Of a stretch of DNA of 64,000 bases, positions 25,277 to 34,612 are shown in pieces. The translations under genes and the position numbers were made by a program. The stretch is taken from assembly GCA_047639475.1 (NCBI GenBank), contig JBLIOD010000001.1, positions 1 to 64,000 of the forward strand. Direction: 5' to 3'. This DNA is from JAAELZ01 sp047639475 (lineage in GTDB: Bacteria; Pseudomonadota; Gammaproteobacteria; Arenicellales; Poriferihabitantaceae). Each line of letters starts with the position of its first letter. Position 1 is the first letter of the stretch. The notes under the pieces were generated by a model, which worked only from the letters and a program-made list of their open reading frames with translations, did no database searches and had not been told where the DNA came from.

Positions 25277-27628
25277 GTGACTAAACAAAGTAAATATCCT
25301 TTAACCAGTATGCACTGGGGTACTTATCGAGTTGAAACCGATAACGGCAAGGTCAAAGCCTTGCATGGGTTTGAAGAGGATGATGATGTGTCTCCGATCG
25401 GGCCAGGGGTGCTGGATGTATTAGATGGGCCGTCACGAATTACTGCGCCGATGGTGCGTCAAAGTTATTTAGAGTCTGGCCCCGGCAGTGCAAACGAAAA
25501 GCGCGGTGCTGATCCTTTTGTTGAAGTCTCGTGGGAGCGTGCGACCGGTTTGGTAGCGGACGAACTGACCCGAGTGAAACAGCAATACGGCAACCAAGCC
25601 ATATTTGCGGGCTCTTACGGTTGGTCTAGCGCAGGGCGCTTTCATCACGCGCAAAGTCAGATTCACCGCTTTCTGAATTGTGTGGGCGGCTACACGGCCT
25701 CAAAAGATACTTATAGTTTTGCAGCAGGTGAGGTGGTGTTGCCGCATGTGATGGGCAGTTTGTACGACCTATTGGCTTACGGCACCAGTTGGCCATCCGT
25801 TATTGATAATAGCGACTTGGTGGTGGCGTTTGGTGGTATCCCTATCAAGAACGGCCAAATCAATTCCGGCGGAGTGGGCCGTCATGTGCAGCGTGAGCAT
25901 TTAACTGCAGCCAAAGAAGCAGGCGTAGAATTTATTAATATCAGCCCACTGCGCTCGGATTTAGAAGGTTTTGTTGATTCCCAGTGGTTAGCCGCTAGGC
26001 CTAGCACCGACGCAGCCATCATGCTGGGTTTGGCTTATGTCCTGTACAGCGAAAAACTGCACGATCCAGCCTTTCTGGAAAAGTACACACATGGCTTTGA
26101 GGAGTTCTTGCCTTATTTGTTGGGCGAGTCAGATGGGACGCCTAAAACCGCCAATTGGGCCGCTGAGATCAGTGGTTTAAAAGCCGCTGAGATCACCGCC
26201 TTGGCAAGGAGAATGGCCAGTGGCCGCACCATGCTGTCGGTGAGTTGGTCATTAACCCGTCAAGATCATGGTGAACAACCGTTTTGGGCGGCTATTACGC
26301 TCGCCGCGATGCTGGGGCAAATTGGCTTACCCGGTGGCGGCGTTGGCTTTGGCTATAGCGCAACCAATAGTGTGGGCGATCACGGCACTAAAATACCTGG
26401 CGCTTCTTTGCCACAAGGCGAAAAGCCGATAAAAGACACTATACCCGTCGCGCGTATCAGCGACTTATTACTCCACGGCGGTGAAGAATATGACTATAAC
26501 GGTCAACGATTTACCTACCCTGACACGCATATAGTTTACTGGGCGGGCGGTAATCCGTTTCACCACCATCAAGACATTAACCGCATGTTGCAGGCGTGGC
26601 GCAAGCCCGCTACGGTTATCGTGCATGAGTGGTGTTGGAATGGCTTGGCCAAGCATGCTGATATCGTGTTGCCCTGTACCTTGGGCCTTGAACGAAATGA
26701 CATCGCTATCTCACCTCGAGACCCCTATGTCATCGCGATGCAAAAAGTCACGGAGCCGCCAGAGGGGGCGCGTCACGACTACGATATTTTGTCAGACATT
26801 GCCTATAAAATGGGCAAGGGAGAGGTGTTTACCGAAGGCAAAGATGAGGGGCAATGGTTAGATTGGATATATCAAACCACCCGAGAGAATGCCGCTAAAC
26901 GCGGCGTTGAAATGCCGACGTATGACGAGTTAAAAGCCAAGGGATGGTACCGCCCTGAACCACCGCAAGAACCGATTATCATGATGAAGGAGTTTATTGA
27001 TGACCCCGTGAAAAATCCAAGGCCGACGCCGACAGGGAAAATTGAGATTTATTCATCTACTATTGCGAGTTTTGGCTATGAAGATTGCCTTGGCCATCCA
27101 GTTTGGATAGAGCCCTATGAGTGGTTAGGTGGTGATACTATCGATTACCCTTTACATTTGATCTCAAATCAGCCCAAAACCAAGTTACATTCTCAGTTGG
27201 ATCATGGCAGCTACAGTCGCAGCGCCAAAATTAAGCAGCGTGAACCGATTATGTTGCATCCGCAAGATGCTCATCAAAGAGGTCTTAAGGAAGGTGATGT
27301 GGTTCGGGTATTTAACGATAGAGGCGCTTGTTTGGCCGGTGTAAAGCTAAGCGATGAGATCATGCCCCAAGTGGTGCAAATGAGTACAGGCGCGTGGTAC
27401 GACCCCTTAGAGCCCGGTGTGATTGGTAGTTTATGCAAACACGGCAACCCCAATGTTTTAACCCGAGATAAGGGTACCTCTAAACTAGGCCAAGGACCAT
27501 CGGCGCATACTTGCTTAGTCGAAATTGAGTTGTTTGAAGGCGAGTTGCCCGCGCTAAGCGCGTTCGATCCACCTAAGATAATAAAGGATCATCATTCAAC
27601 GCTAGATTCCCAAGTATCGCCCGCGTAA
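25277..27628 (+). CDS. Molybdopterin oxidoreductase, DMSO/biotin-sulfoxide reductase type
   Basis: This 783-residue molybdenum enzyme belongs to the DMSO/TMAO/BSO reductase family. Ser147 in DTYSFAAG is the expected Mo ligand. Tyr114 and Trp116 in GSYGWSS match the active-site pair known for Rhodobacter DMSO reductase, of which the Tyr is absent from TorA. WAGGNPFHHHQD and the C-terminal molybdopterin-dinucleotide domain (SNQPKTKLHSQ) are present. There is no signal peptide or N-terminal Fe-S motif, so it should be cytoplasmic and BisC-like, reducing S- or N-oxides. It starts at GTG 25277 with GAGAA upstream. Its end overlaps the convergent livF by 27 bases. Confidence 0.88.
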   Translation: MTKQSKYPLTSMHWGTYRVETDNGKVKALHGFEEDDDVSPIGPGVLDVLDGPSRITAPMVRQSYLESGPGSANEKRGADPFVEVSWERATGLVADELTRVKQQYGNQAIFAGSYGWSSAGRFHHAQSQIHRFLNCVGGYTASKDTYSFAAGEVVLPHVMGSLYDLLAYGTSWPSVIDNSDLVVAFGGIPIKNGQINSGGVGRHVQREHLTAAKEAGVEFINISPLRSDLEGFVDSQWLAARPSTDAAIMLGLAYVLYSEKLHDPAFLEKYTHGFEEFLPYLLGESDGTPKTANWAAEISGLKAAEITALARRMASGRTMLSVSWSLTRQDHGEQPFWAAITLAAMLGQIGLPGGGVGFGYSATNSVGDHGTKIPGASLPQGEKPIKDTIPVARISDLLLHGGEEYDYNGQRFTYPDTHIVYWAGGNPFHHHQDINRMLQAWRKPATVIVHEWCWNGLAKHADIVLPCTLGLERNDIAISPRDPYVIAMQKVTEPPEGARHDYDILSDIAYKMGKGEVFTEGKDEGQWLDWIYQTTRENAAKRGVEMPTYDELKAKGWYRPEPPQEPIIMMKEFIDDPVKNPRPTPTGKIEIYSSTIASFGYEDCLGHPVWIEPYEWLGGDTIDYPLHLISNQPKTKLHSQLDHGSYSRSAKIKQREPIMLHPQDAHQRGLKEGDVVRVFNDRGACLAGVKLSDEIMPQVVQMSTGAWYDPLEPGVIGSLCKHGNPNVLTRDKGTSKLGQGPSAHTCLVEIELFEGELPALSAFDPPKIIKDHHSTLDSQVSPA

Positions 27629-28306
27629 ATCTGTATCGTTTTGCAGTGCGGCTGAATCGCCTTGCCACACGACTTCACCTTTTTCAATGATGTTGTGACT
27701 GTCAGCAATGCGGCAAATATCATCCAGGTTTTTATCGATAAGCAGGATGGAAATACCGGTTTGTTTTATTTTACTCAGCTGCTGCCAAATCTCTTGTCGC
27801 ACTAATGGGGCAAGGCCTTCGGTTGCTTCATCTAAAATCAACAGTTCAGGATTAAGCATCAACGCCCGGCCAATCGAGAGCATTTGCTGTTCGCCGCCAG
27901 AGAGCTGGTTTCCCATGTTGTTGAGTCTTTCGGCTAATGTAGGGAATAGGTCTAGTACTTTATCTAACGTCCATGGCGTTGCAGACTGACTGTAGTTTGC
28001 CGAAGCGGCAATGAGGTTTTCACGCACATTGAGATTGGGAAAGATATGACGCCCTTCTGGAACCAAGCCAATGCCTTTCTGTGCCACTAAATAGGGAGCG
28101 AGGCCGCTAATTTTATTGCCGGCATAACGTATTTCGCCGCTCTGACAAGTCAAGTTTCCTATGATGCTATTCACCGTGGTGGATTTCCCCATGCCGTTGC
28201 GACCAAGCAGTGTCGTTACGCTGCCAAGCTTTACCTCTAAACTTAAACCAAATAGCACCTGACTTTTGCCATAGGAAACGTTGATGTTTTCAATTACTAA
28301 GCTCAT
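27602..28306 (-). CDS. livF: Branched-chain amino acid-type ABC transporter ATPase LivF
   Basis: This 234-residue ABC ATPase has Walker A GRNGMGKST, signature LSGGEQQ and Walker B LLILDEATEG, and the compact length is typical of LivF. It pairs with LivG to power uptake by the LivHM membrane subunits. It is last in the minus-strand operon, 3 bases after livG, and overlaps the end of the convergent molybdoenzyme gene. The actual substrate of the system is not established; the family also moves amides, urea and aromatic compounds. Confidence 0.9.
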   Translation of the reverse strand: MSLVIENINVSYGKSQVLFGLSLEVKLGSVTTLLGRNGMGKSTTVNSIIGNLTCQSGEIRYAGNKISGLAPYLVAQKGIGLVPEGRHIFPNLNVRENLIAASANYSQSATPWTLDKVLDLFPTLAERLNNMGNQLSGGEQQMLSIGRALMLNPELLILDEATEGLAPLVRQEIWQQLSKIKQTGISILLIDKNLDDICRIADSHNIIEKGEVVWQGDSAALQNDTDLRGRYLGI

Positions 28307-28309
28307 GCG

Positions 28310-29071
28310 CTAGGCTAAGGAGCTGGGTTGGTGTGAACTCGACTCTCCTAAGTAGGCTTTCTCAACCTCTGGGTTGTTACGGATTTCTTGCGTATTGCCG
28401 GTGGCAATTATATGGCCATTGACCATAACCGAAGTGGTGTCTGCCAACGCAAACACGGCATCCATGTCGTGTTCTACCAACAAGATAGTAGTGGTTCCTT
28501 TTAAGCCTTGCAGCAGGGCAATCATGTTGCCCGTTTCCTCTTTGCTCATGCCTGCCATGGGTTCGTCTAGCAACATTAGCTTGGGCTGTAATGCCAGTGC
28601 CATGGCAATTTCCAGTTGGCGTTGCTCGCCATAGGCGATCTCACCGGCAATGGAAGCGGCTTTATTTTTTAAGCCGACGGCTTTAAGATATTTGCTAGCG
28701 GTCTCTCGCAGCTGGGTTTCTTCGATGACAGGCGCCCAAAATTTAAACGAGTGGCCGGATAGCGCTTGAGCAGCTAACATCACGTTCTCCAGTACGGTCA
28801 TCGGCAAAATAAGACTAGTGATTTGAAACGAGCGAGCCAAGCCTAACTGGGCGCGTTTGTGAGGTCGGACTCGGCCTAAATTTTGACCATCAAATAACAT
28901 TTCACCGCTATCCGGACGCAGCTCGCCTGAGAGTTGTTTAATAAAGGTAGTTTTGCCCGCGCCGTTAGGGCCGATCACGGCATGAATTTCACCTTCGCGC
29001 ACTCTCAAGCTTAAATCGTCGGTGGCGCGAATGCCGCCAAAGGCTTTGTTTAGGTGGTTTATTTCTAACAT
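28310..29071 (-). CDS. livG: Branched-chain amino acid-type ABC transporter ATPase LivG
   Basis: This 253-residue ABC ATPase has Walker A GPNGAGKTT, a variant signature AYGEQRQLEIA and Walker B LLLDEPMAG followed by a VEHDMD switch region. The YGEQR form of the signature and the EKAYLGE C-terminus are usual in LivG. It lies 20 bases downstream of livM. Confidence 0.9.
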   Translation of the reverse strand: MLEINHLNKAFGGIRATDDLSLRVREGEIHAVIGPNGAGKTTFIKQLSGELRPDSGEMLFDGQNLGRVRPHKRAQLGLARSFQITSLILPMTVLENVMLAAQALSGHSFKFWAPVIEETQLRETASKYLKAVGLKNKAASIAGEIAYGEQRQLEIAMALALQPKLMLLDEPMAGMSKEETGNMIALLQGLKGTTTILLVEHDMDAVFALADTTSVMVNGHIIATGNTQEIRNNPEVEKAYLGESSSHQPSSLA

Positions 29072-29091
29072 GACGGTGTAGACGATGAGGC

Positions 29092-30048
29092 TTAGCTACG
29101 GCGTTTGTCTTGTAGCCGTTCGAGCAGGCCATGCAAGCCGCCTTTGCCGAACAGTACCAAGGCGATCAGTAATAGCCCAAAAATTAAGTGCCAGTAAACA
29201 GTAATGCCGGATAACAGTTCTTCCATGAGTAAAAATAACACGGTGCCCACCACCGGGCTAAATACGGCGCCGGTACCGCCAATGATAATCATGAATATCA
29301 GCTCACCAGAATGTGTCCAGTCCATCATTTCTGGGCTAATATAATTAGTAAAGTTTCCAAGGAAAAAACCCGCTACACCGGCCATGGTGCCGGCTATAAC
29401 GTAACAGATTAATTTGTATTTGTAGACATCGTAGCCCAATGCTTGCATGCGTTGCTCGTTATGTTTGGCGCCGATAATAACCCGTCCAAACCGAGCATTA
29501 ACGATTCGGTTCATGACGAACAATAGGCCGAGCAACACCACCAGAACCACATAATAAAGCGTTGCTGGATTCTCGATATCCATAAAACCCGGAAACTCGC
29601 TGCGTTGGTAAATCACTAATCCATCATCGGCGCCGTACTCGTCTAAGCTGACAAAGGTAAAGTAGATCATTTGCGCAAAAGCAAGCGTAATCATGATGAA
29701 ATATAGCCCGCGGGTGCGTAAGCAGATCATGCCGGTGAGTAAAGCAAATAGCGCACTGGCAGCAATCGCAATGCCAAGATGCACAAAACCATTGTAAATC
29801 TCGTAGTAAGCAGGGATGCCCACGCTATACGCACCGATACCAATAAAGGCAGCGTGTCCGAGGCTAATCATGCCGCCATAGCCGATGATCAAGTTCAAAC
29901 TGGCAGCAGCGATGGTCAGAATGAGCGCGCGAGTCAGTAAATCGAGGTAAAAACTCTGATCTAGTACATGCGTCAATAGCGGCGCTACAACGAGCAATGC
30001 CGTGACCAGTGCATACACACGAACGGATAAGCTTTTGAAATCAAACAC
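29092..30048 (-). CDS. livM: Branched-chain amino acid-type ABC transporter permease LivM
   Basis: This 318-residue permease has about nine to ten membrane helices. It carries the family segments NLIIGYGGMISLGHAAFIGIGAY (split here by description: LISLGHA-type turn near residues 55-75), MITLAFAQM and GGTGAVFSPVVG, the last being the ATPase-contact (EAA-like) loop. It follows livH by 14 bases. Confidence 0.9.
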   Translation of the reverse strand: MFDFKSLSVRVYALVTALLVVAPLLTHVLDQSFYLDLLTRALILTIAAASLNLIIGYGGMISLGHAAFIGIGAYSVGIPAYYEIYNGFVHLGIAIAASALFALLTGMICLRTRGLYFIMITLAFAQMIYFTFVSLDEYGADDGLVIYQRSEFPGFMDIENPATLYYVVLVVLLGLLFVMNRIVNARFGRVIIGAKHNEQRMQALGYDVYKYKLICYVIAGTMAGVAGFFLGNFTNYISPEMMDWTHSGELIFMIIIGGTGAVFSPVVGTVLFLLMEELLSGITVYWHLIFGLLLIALVLFGKGGLHGLLERLQDKRRS

Positions 30049-30062
30049 CTTGGCTTCTCGAA

Positions 30063-30989
30063 TTACTTCCTGGCGCCACTGGGCGGAAACAAGCCTTGCG
30101 GCTTGAATGCCAATACGACCGCCATCAGTATATAAACCATCATGGCTGAGAGCGCAGGGCCGGCGGTTTCTGCTGATTGGTTCGAGATGAACAGTTCCAG
30201 GAAGTCGCCTAAATAAGACCGCCCCATAGTATCGATAAAACCAATGAGTAATGCGCTGTAAAAGGCCCCTTTTATTGACCCGATGCCGCCGACAATCACC
30301 ACTACAAAAGCGATGATAATAATTTCATTGCCCATGCCAATGCTGGCTTCTGTGATGGGGGCGATTAACATTCCCGCAAAGCCGGCTAAGGCCGCGCCAA
30401 TGGAGAAAACGATCAAGTACAAACGATCGATGTTAACGCCCAATGCCGCTATCATGGTGCGATTGGAAGCCCCTGCACGGATTAACATGCCTAATTTTGA
30501 GCGTGTCACTAAAAAATAGAGTCCAACGGCAACGGCTAAACCTGCGCCAATAATCAACAGACGGTAAATAGGGATTACAAAGTTGGCAATCGTTACTTGG
30601 CCGTTAAGGGCTTCTGGTAAAGGAATAATACCGCCCGCAGACCCCCAAATCATATGAACTAACGTGTCAAACACTAAAATTAAGCCGAAGGTAATCAGTA
30701 CATGATCTAGGTGGTCGCTTTTGTAGAGGCGCCTTGCGATAAAGCGTTCGATTAATGCGCCAATAAGAAATACGGCAATAATCGCAACGATAATGCCGAA
30801 TAGGAATGAGCCAGTTTTGGCGACAACGGAAGAACATATAAACGCCCCAAGCATGTAAAACGAGCCGTGCGACAAGTTGATGAAGTCCATGATGCCGAAA
30901 ATCAACGTTAAGCCAGAGGCTAACAGGAACAACAACAGGCCCAGTTGTAGGCCGTTTAATAGTTGCGCGACAAAGAGATGCCCGTCCAT
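30063..30989 (-). CDS. livH: Branched-chain amino acid-type ABC transporter permease LivH, start uncertain
   Basis: The body is a clear LivH permease: SGLTLIFGIMDFINLSHGS near the N-terminus, about eight helices, and GGIGSIKGAF in the ATPase-contact loop. The start is odd. ATG 30989 (or TTG 30992) has no ribosome site. A strong GGAGGG sits just before another ATG at 31026, which reads MTSDSNFLFFLF in a different frame and meets livH at a run of eight T's (minus strand, 30995-31002). Removing one T would fuse both as MTSDSNFLFFYLMDGHLF. This is a sequencing or mutation indel, or possibly slippage. Confidence 0.85.
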   Translation of the reverse strand: MDGHLFVAQLLNGLQLGLLLFLLASGLTLIFGIMDFINLSHGSFYMLGAFICSSVVAKTGSFLFGIIVAIIAVFLIGALIERFIARRLYKSDHLDHVLITFGLILVFDTLVHMIWGSAGGIIPLPEALNGQVTIANFVIPIYRLLIIGAGLAVAVGLYFLVTRSKLGMLIRAGASNRTMIAALGVNIDRLYLIVFSIGAALAGFAGMLIAPITEASIGMGNEIIIIAFVVVIVGGIGSIKGAFYSALLIGFIDTMGRSYLGDFLELFISNQSAETAGPALSAMMVYILMAVVLAFKPQGLFPPSGARK

Positions 30990-31066
30990 CAAATAAAAAA
31001 AATAGAAAATTACTGTCTGAAGTCATACCCTCCGGAATGACTTGAGACGGGTTATAGAGTGATAAC

Positions 31067-31111
31067 CAAAAAGAGTGCTAGGCCGATTGTTTGGCTTATA
31101 AAGAGCACTCT
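31067..31111 (-). terminator. Attenuator-like hairpin between livK and livH
   Basis: On the minus strand AGAGTGCT (31111-31104) pairs with AGCACTCT (31079-31072), with an inner GCC/GGC pair in the loop, and is followed by TTTT. It overlaps the livK stop. Such hairpins after the binding-protein gene usually let some transcripts stop there, so the soluble component is made in excess over the permease genes. Confidence 0.55.
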
Positions 31112-32292
31112 GCTGCATAGCTGTCTTGGTGATTCTCAAATACGGTGCTAACAACGTTGGTTGTCCATTTACCATCGCTATCTTCTACCACTTCTCGTAA
31201 ATAAAAGTTTTGGATAGGTAGGTGGTTATTGCCAAACATGAAATCACCACGAATTGAATCATAATCTGCTCGCTCCATCGCCGCGCGGATCGCGTCAGTG
31301 TCTTCAGTATTGCCGCCGGTGGCGCGCATTGCACTGTCGATTAACATGATAGAGTCGTATGACTGAGCGGCGTAAAATGAAGGGTAGTTACCGTGCTTGG
31401 CTTTGAAGTCCGTGACAAAACGTTGGTTCGCGGCATTGTCCAAGTCAGGTGCCCAAAACATGGTGCTCTTCGAGCCCATTACACCTTCCATGTTTGCCGC
31501 TTGAAATTTGGGTAATGAAATAGAATCAACGGTGAACACACTATACAAAGGTAAAATGTTCTTTAAACCCGCTTGCTGGTATTGCTTAATGAACGCACCA
31601 CCTGCACTGCCGGGATAGAAAATAAACAAGCCTTCCGCGCCAGACGCTTTGGCTTTGGCCAATTCGGCAGAAAAGTCCAATTGCTTGTCTTTGCCCCATT
31701 TGGTTAAGTCTTTACCAATGATTTCACCCTTAAATGTGCGCTCTACACCGGCAACCATGTTTTTGCCCGCTGCATAATTGGGCGCCATCACGTAAATTGA
31801 TTTAACGCCTTGTTGGTTAAGTACTTCGCCCATTGCCATTGGCGTTTGATCATTTTGCCAAGAGGTAGAGAAAAAGTTTTCATGACAGCCTTTGCCAGCA
31901 AGTTGCGATGGCCCCGCATTAGAACTGATCAATATTTTGCCTGAATCTAGTACGCTTTTGCTAGAGGCCAGCAGTACGTGAGACCAGATATATCCCGCTA
32001 CAAAATCCACATTGTCTTTCTTTATCAACTTGTCAGTTTTTTGCTTGCCGATCTCAGGTTTAAATCCGTCATCTTCAAAAATAACTTCAAGGTCTTTACC
32101 GGCCATTTTGGCGCCTAGGTGTTCAACCGCGAGGTTGACCGCGTTTTGCATGTCTTCACCGATTACGCCAGCGGGGGTGGTAAGGGTAGTTACAAAGCCG
32201 ACCTTGATAGCGTCAGCTTGGCTAACTGTGGGTAACATAACCAGCGCCGCAGGGATGAGAGCTGTGGTTAAAAGTGTTTTAATTGATCGCAT
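31096..32292 (-). CDS. ABC transporter substrate-binding protein, LivK/Peripla_BP_6 type
   Basis: The ATG at 32292 has an ideal GGAGAAA seven bases upstream and begins a signal peptide (MRSIKTLLTTALIPAALV... to SQA). The longer frame from 32352 lacks this, so I use 32292 (398 residues). The mature protein has the two-lobed type I periplasmic fold: KVGFVTTLTTPAG at the first strand, SSNAGPS in the ligand cleft, and YAAQSYDSIML near the C-terminal lobe. It supplies ligand to LivHMGF. The ligand is not deducible; the sequence departs from classical leucine-binding protein. Confidence 0.88.
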   Translation of the reverse strand: MRSIKTLLTTALIPAALVMLPTVSQADAIKVGFVTTLTTPAGVIGEDMQNAVNLAVEHLGAKMAGKDLEVIFEDDGFKPEIGKQKTDKLIKKDNVDFVAGYIWSHVLLASSKSVLDSGKILISSNAGPSQLAGKGCHENFFSTSWQNDQTPMAMGEVLNQQGVKSIYVMAPNYAAGKNMVAGVERTFKGEIIGKDLTKWGKDKQLDFSAELAKAKASGAEGLFIFYPGSAGGAFIKQYQQAGLKNILPLYSVFTVDSISLPKFQAANMEGVMGSKSTMFWAPDLDNAANQRFVTDFKAKHGNYPSFYAAQSYDSIMLIDSAMRATGGNTEDTDAIRAAMERADYDSIRGDFMFGNNHLPIQNFYLREVVEDSDGKWTTNVVSTVFENHQDSYAAECSL

Positions 32293-32483
32293 AGAGTTTC
32301 TCCAAAGGGTGTACTGATTATTCAGGAGCTTGTTATAACATTGCTTCAACAATAGGTATAGGTTTGATCGCCTAAATCTTTAACTTACGACGCTTTGAGT
32401 CGACAATTCCTAAATAAACTCATAGATGGTTTTGTTATCATCCCTTATCTATTCTCCTATTGACTCAACTTTGTAAGCTGCCC

Positions 32484-33326
32484 ATGAAATTCCAAGGTAC
32501 TCAACAATATATCGCCACTGATGATTTACAAATTGCGGTAAATGCTGCGGTTGAACTTCAGCGCCCGCTACTCATAAAGGGTGAGCCGGGAACCGGTAAG
32601 ACCATGTTGGCAGAGCAAGTTGCCCATTCGTTAGGAATGGAGCTGGTGCAGTGGCATATAAAATCGACGACCAAAGCGCAACAAGGCTTATACGAGTACG
32701 ATGCGGTATCACGCCTACGTGATTCTCAACTGGGCGTTGAAGGCGTGGATGAGTTGGCAAATTACATTCGCAAAGGTAAATTATGGGATGCCTTCGACAG
32801 CGAAAAACAAGTCGTTTTGTTGATAGACGAAATTGACAAGGCTGACATTGAATTCCCCAATGACTTGCTGCAAGAACTCGATAAGATGGAATTCTTTGTT
32901 TATGAAACGGGGGAAACTATTAAAGCCATGCATCGACCGGTTATTATTATCACCAGTAATAATGAGAAGGAACTGCCCGATGCTTTTTTACGTCGCTGCT
33001 TCTTTCATTTTATTAATTTCCCTGATCGCGATACCATGCGTAAAATTATCGCGGTGCATTATCCTGATATAACCAGCAAACTGGTTACAGAAGCCTTGGA
33101 GGTATTTTTTGAGTTACGGAGTGTGCCGGGCTTGAAAAAACGTCCTTCGACCAGTGAGTTGATTGATTGGCTTAAGTTACTGATGTCAGATGATATACCT
33201 GAAAACGTACTACAAGATAAAAATCACAATAACGCCATTCCTCCTTTATACGGCGCACTACTGAAAAATGAACAAGATGTTGCCTTATTAGAGCGTTTGG
33301 CGTTTATGCATCGCCGTCAAAATTAA
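32484..33326 (+). CDS. MoxR-family AAA+ ATPase
   Basis: This 280-residue AAA+ protein has Walker A GEPGTGKT (33-40), Walker B VVLLIDEID and sensor 1 ITSNNEKELPDAFLRRC with the Arg finger. The upstream in-frame ATG at 32460 would add eight residues without homology. MoxR ATPases act with von Willebrand factor A partners to remodel or activate protein complexes, including metal-cofactor insertion. The VWA partner follows 14 bases later, so the two form a functional pair. The client is not evident. Confidence 0.9.
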   Translation: MKFQGTQQYIATDDLQIAVNAAVELQRPLLIKGEPGTGKTMLAEQVAHSLGMELVQWHIKSTTKAQQGLYEYDAVSRLRDSQLGVEGVDELANYIRKGKLWDAFDSEKQVVLLIDEIDKADIEFPNDLLQELDKMEFFVYETGETIKAMHRPVIIITSNNEKELPDAFLRRCFFHFINFPDRDTMRKIIAVHYPDITSKLVTEALEVFFELRSVPGLKKRPSTSELIDWLKLLMSDDIPENVLQDKNHNNAIPPLYGALLKNEQDVALLERLAFMHRRQN

Positions 33327-33340
33327 ACGGGTTTCGTGAG

Positions 33341-34516
33341 GTGTTAACCAATTTCTTTTATTGCTTAAAGGCGCATGGCGTGCCGGTTTCGATTCGTGAA
33401 CATTTAGATTTGTTGAGTGCGATAGAAGCCAAACTGGTTTTTGGCGATCAACAACAGTTTTACTATTTGTCGCGATTACTGCTGGTTAAAGACGAAAAAC
33501 ATTTTGATAAATTTGATCAAGCTTTTACCGCTTTTAGTGAAGGTTTAGACTCTTTAGACGGATTAGTTGAATCGCTGATTCCGGACGAATGGTTGCGTAA
33601 GGAGTTTATGAAACAACTGTCTGAGGACGAGAAGGCCAAAATTGACAGATTAGGGGGCTTAGACGAGCTAATAAAACGCTTTAAGGAGCGATTAGAAGAA
33701 CAGCAAAAGCGCCATCAAGGCGGCAGTAAATGGATAGGAACGGGTGGCACGTCACCGTTTGGCCACAGCGGTTATCATCCGTCAGGGATTCGCATAGGCG
33801 GTGAAGGGCAGCACAACCGGGCTGTAAAGGTGTGGGAGAAGCGTGAATTTAAAAACTTGGACGACGCTAGTGAACTGGGGCCTCGTAACATCAAGATCGC
33901 ACTGCGGCGATTAAGAAAGTTTGCGAGAGAGGGCGCGGCTGATCAATTGGACTTGGACGATACCATTCGTTGCACAGCGCACAATGGGGGCTTACTAGAT
34001 ATTAAAATGGTGCCTGAACGTCATAATGCCGCAAAAGTATTGCTGTTCTTTGATGTGGGTGGTTCGATGGATCATTATATTCGCCTATGTGAAACCTTGT
34101 TCAGCGCAGCCAGAACTGAGTTTAAACATCTAGAGTATTACTACTTCCACAATTTTCTGTATGAATCTGTTTGGGACGACAATCGTCGCCGTCATAATGA
34201 ACGTATCCCGCTACAGGACGTGTTAAATAAATATGGCCCTGAATACAAGGTTATCTTCGTCGGTGATGCAGCAATGGCGCCTTGGGAAATTACTTATCCT
34301 GGCGGCAGCGTAGAGCATAATAATCAAGAAGCAGGGATTACCTGGATGAAACGGCTATTGGAACACTTTGATCAATTTGCGTGGATAAATCCGACTAACA
34401 AGGAACATTGGGGATACACAGAGTCGATCGAAATGGTAAAAAAAATCACAGAAAAAAGGATGTATCCGCTTACCGCAGGTGGGCTGGAAGAAGCAATGAC
34501 AGCATTGAGCAGGTAG
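33341..34516 (+). CDS. VWA domain-containing CoxE-like protein, MoxR partner
   Basis: This 391-residue protein starts at GTG 33341, preceded by a GTGAGG. It has an N-terminal helical region and a charged linker. A CoxE-like VWA domain spans about 225-385, with the MIDAS-like DVGGSMD at 238-244 (D-x-G-x-S). The ligand-binding Ser and Asp are kept. The gene follows the MoxR ATPase by 14 bases. CoxE relatives take part in maturing Mo/Cu CO dehydrogenase, and a molybdoenzyme gene lies about 5 kb away, but a link is speculative. Confidence 0.85.
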   Translation: MLTNFFYCLKAHGVPVSIREHLDLLSAIEAKLVFGDQQQFYYLSRLLLVKDEKHFDKFDQAFTAFSEGLDSLDGLVESLIPDEWLRKEFMKQLSEDEKAKIDRLGGLDELIKRFKERLEEQQKRHQGGSKWIGTGGTSPFGHSGYHPSGIRIGGEGQHNRAVKVWEKREFKNLDDASELGPRNIKIALRRLRKFAREGAADQLDLDDTIRCTAHNGGLLDIKMVPERHNAAKVLLFFDVGGSMDHYIRLCETLFSAARTEFKHLEYYYFHNFLYESVWDDNRRRHNERIPLQDVLNKYGPEYKVIFVGDAAMAPWEITYPGGSVEHNNQEAGITWMKRLLEHFDQFAWINPTNKEHWGYTESIEMVKKITEKRMYPLTAGGLEEAMTALSR

Positions 34517-34612
34517 TCCATTTTCAGACCGTGAGTCTCTGTTTTTTCTATGGCTGTGCAAGGTGGGCCCATTGCTTTACACTCGTATTAATTTAACCAT
34601 TTATATAGAGTG

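Noticed and set aside
30667..31026. 119-codon frame starting at the strong ribosome site before livH
   Set aside because: Beyond the first dozen codons it is livH read in the wrong frame. Only its start is meaningful.
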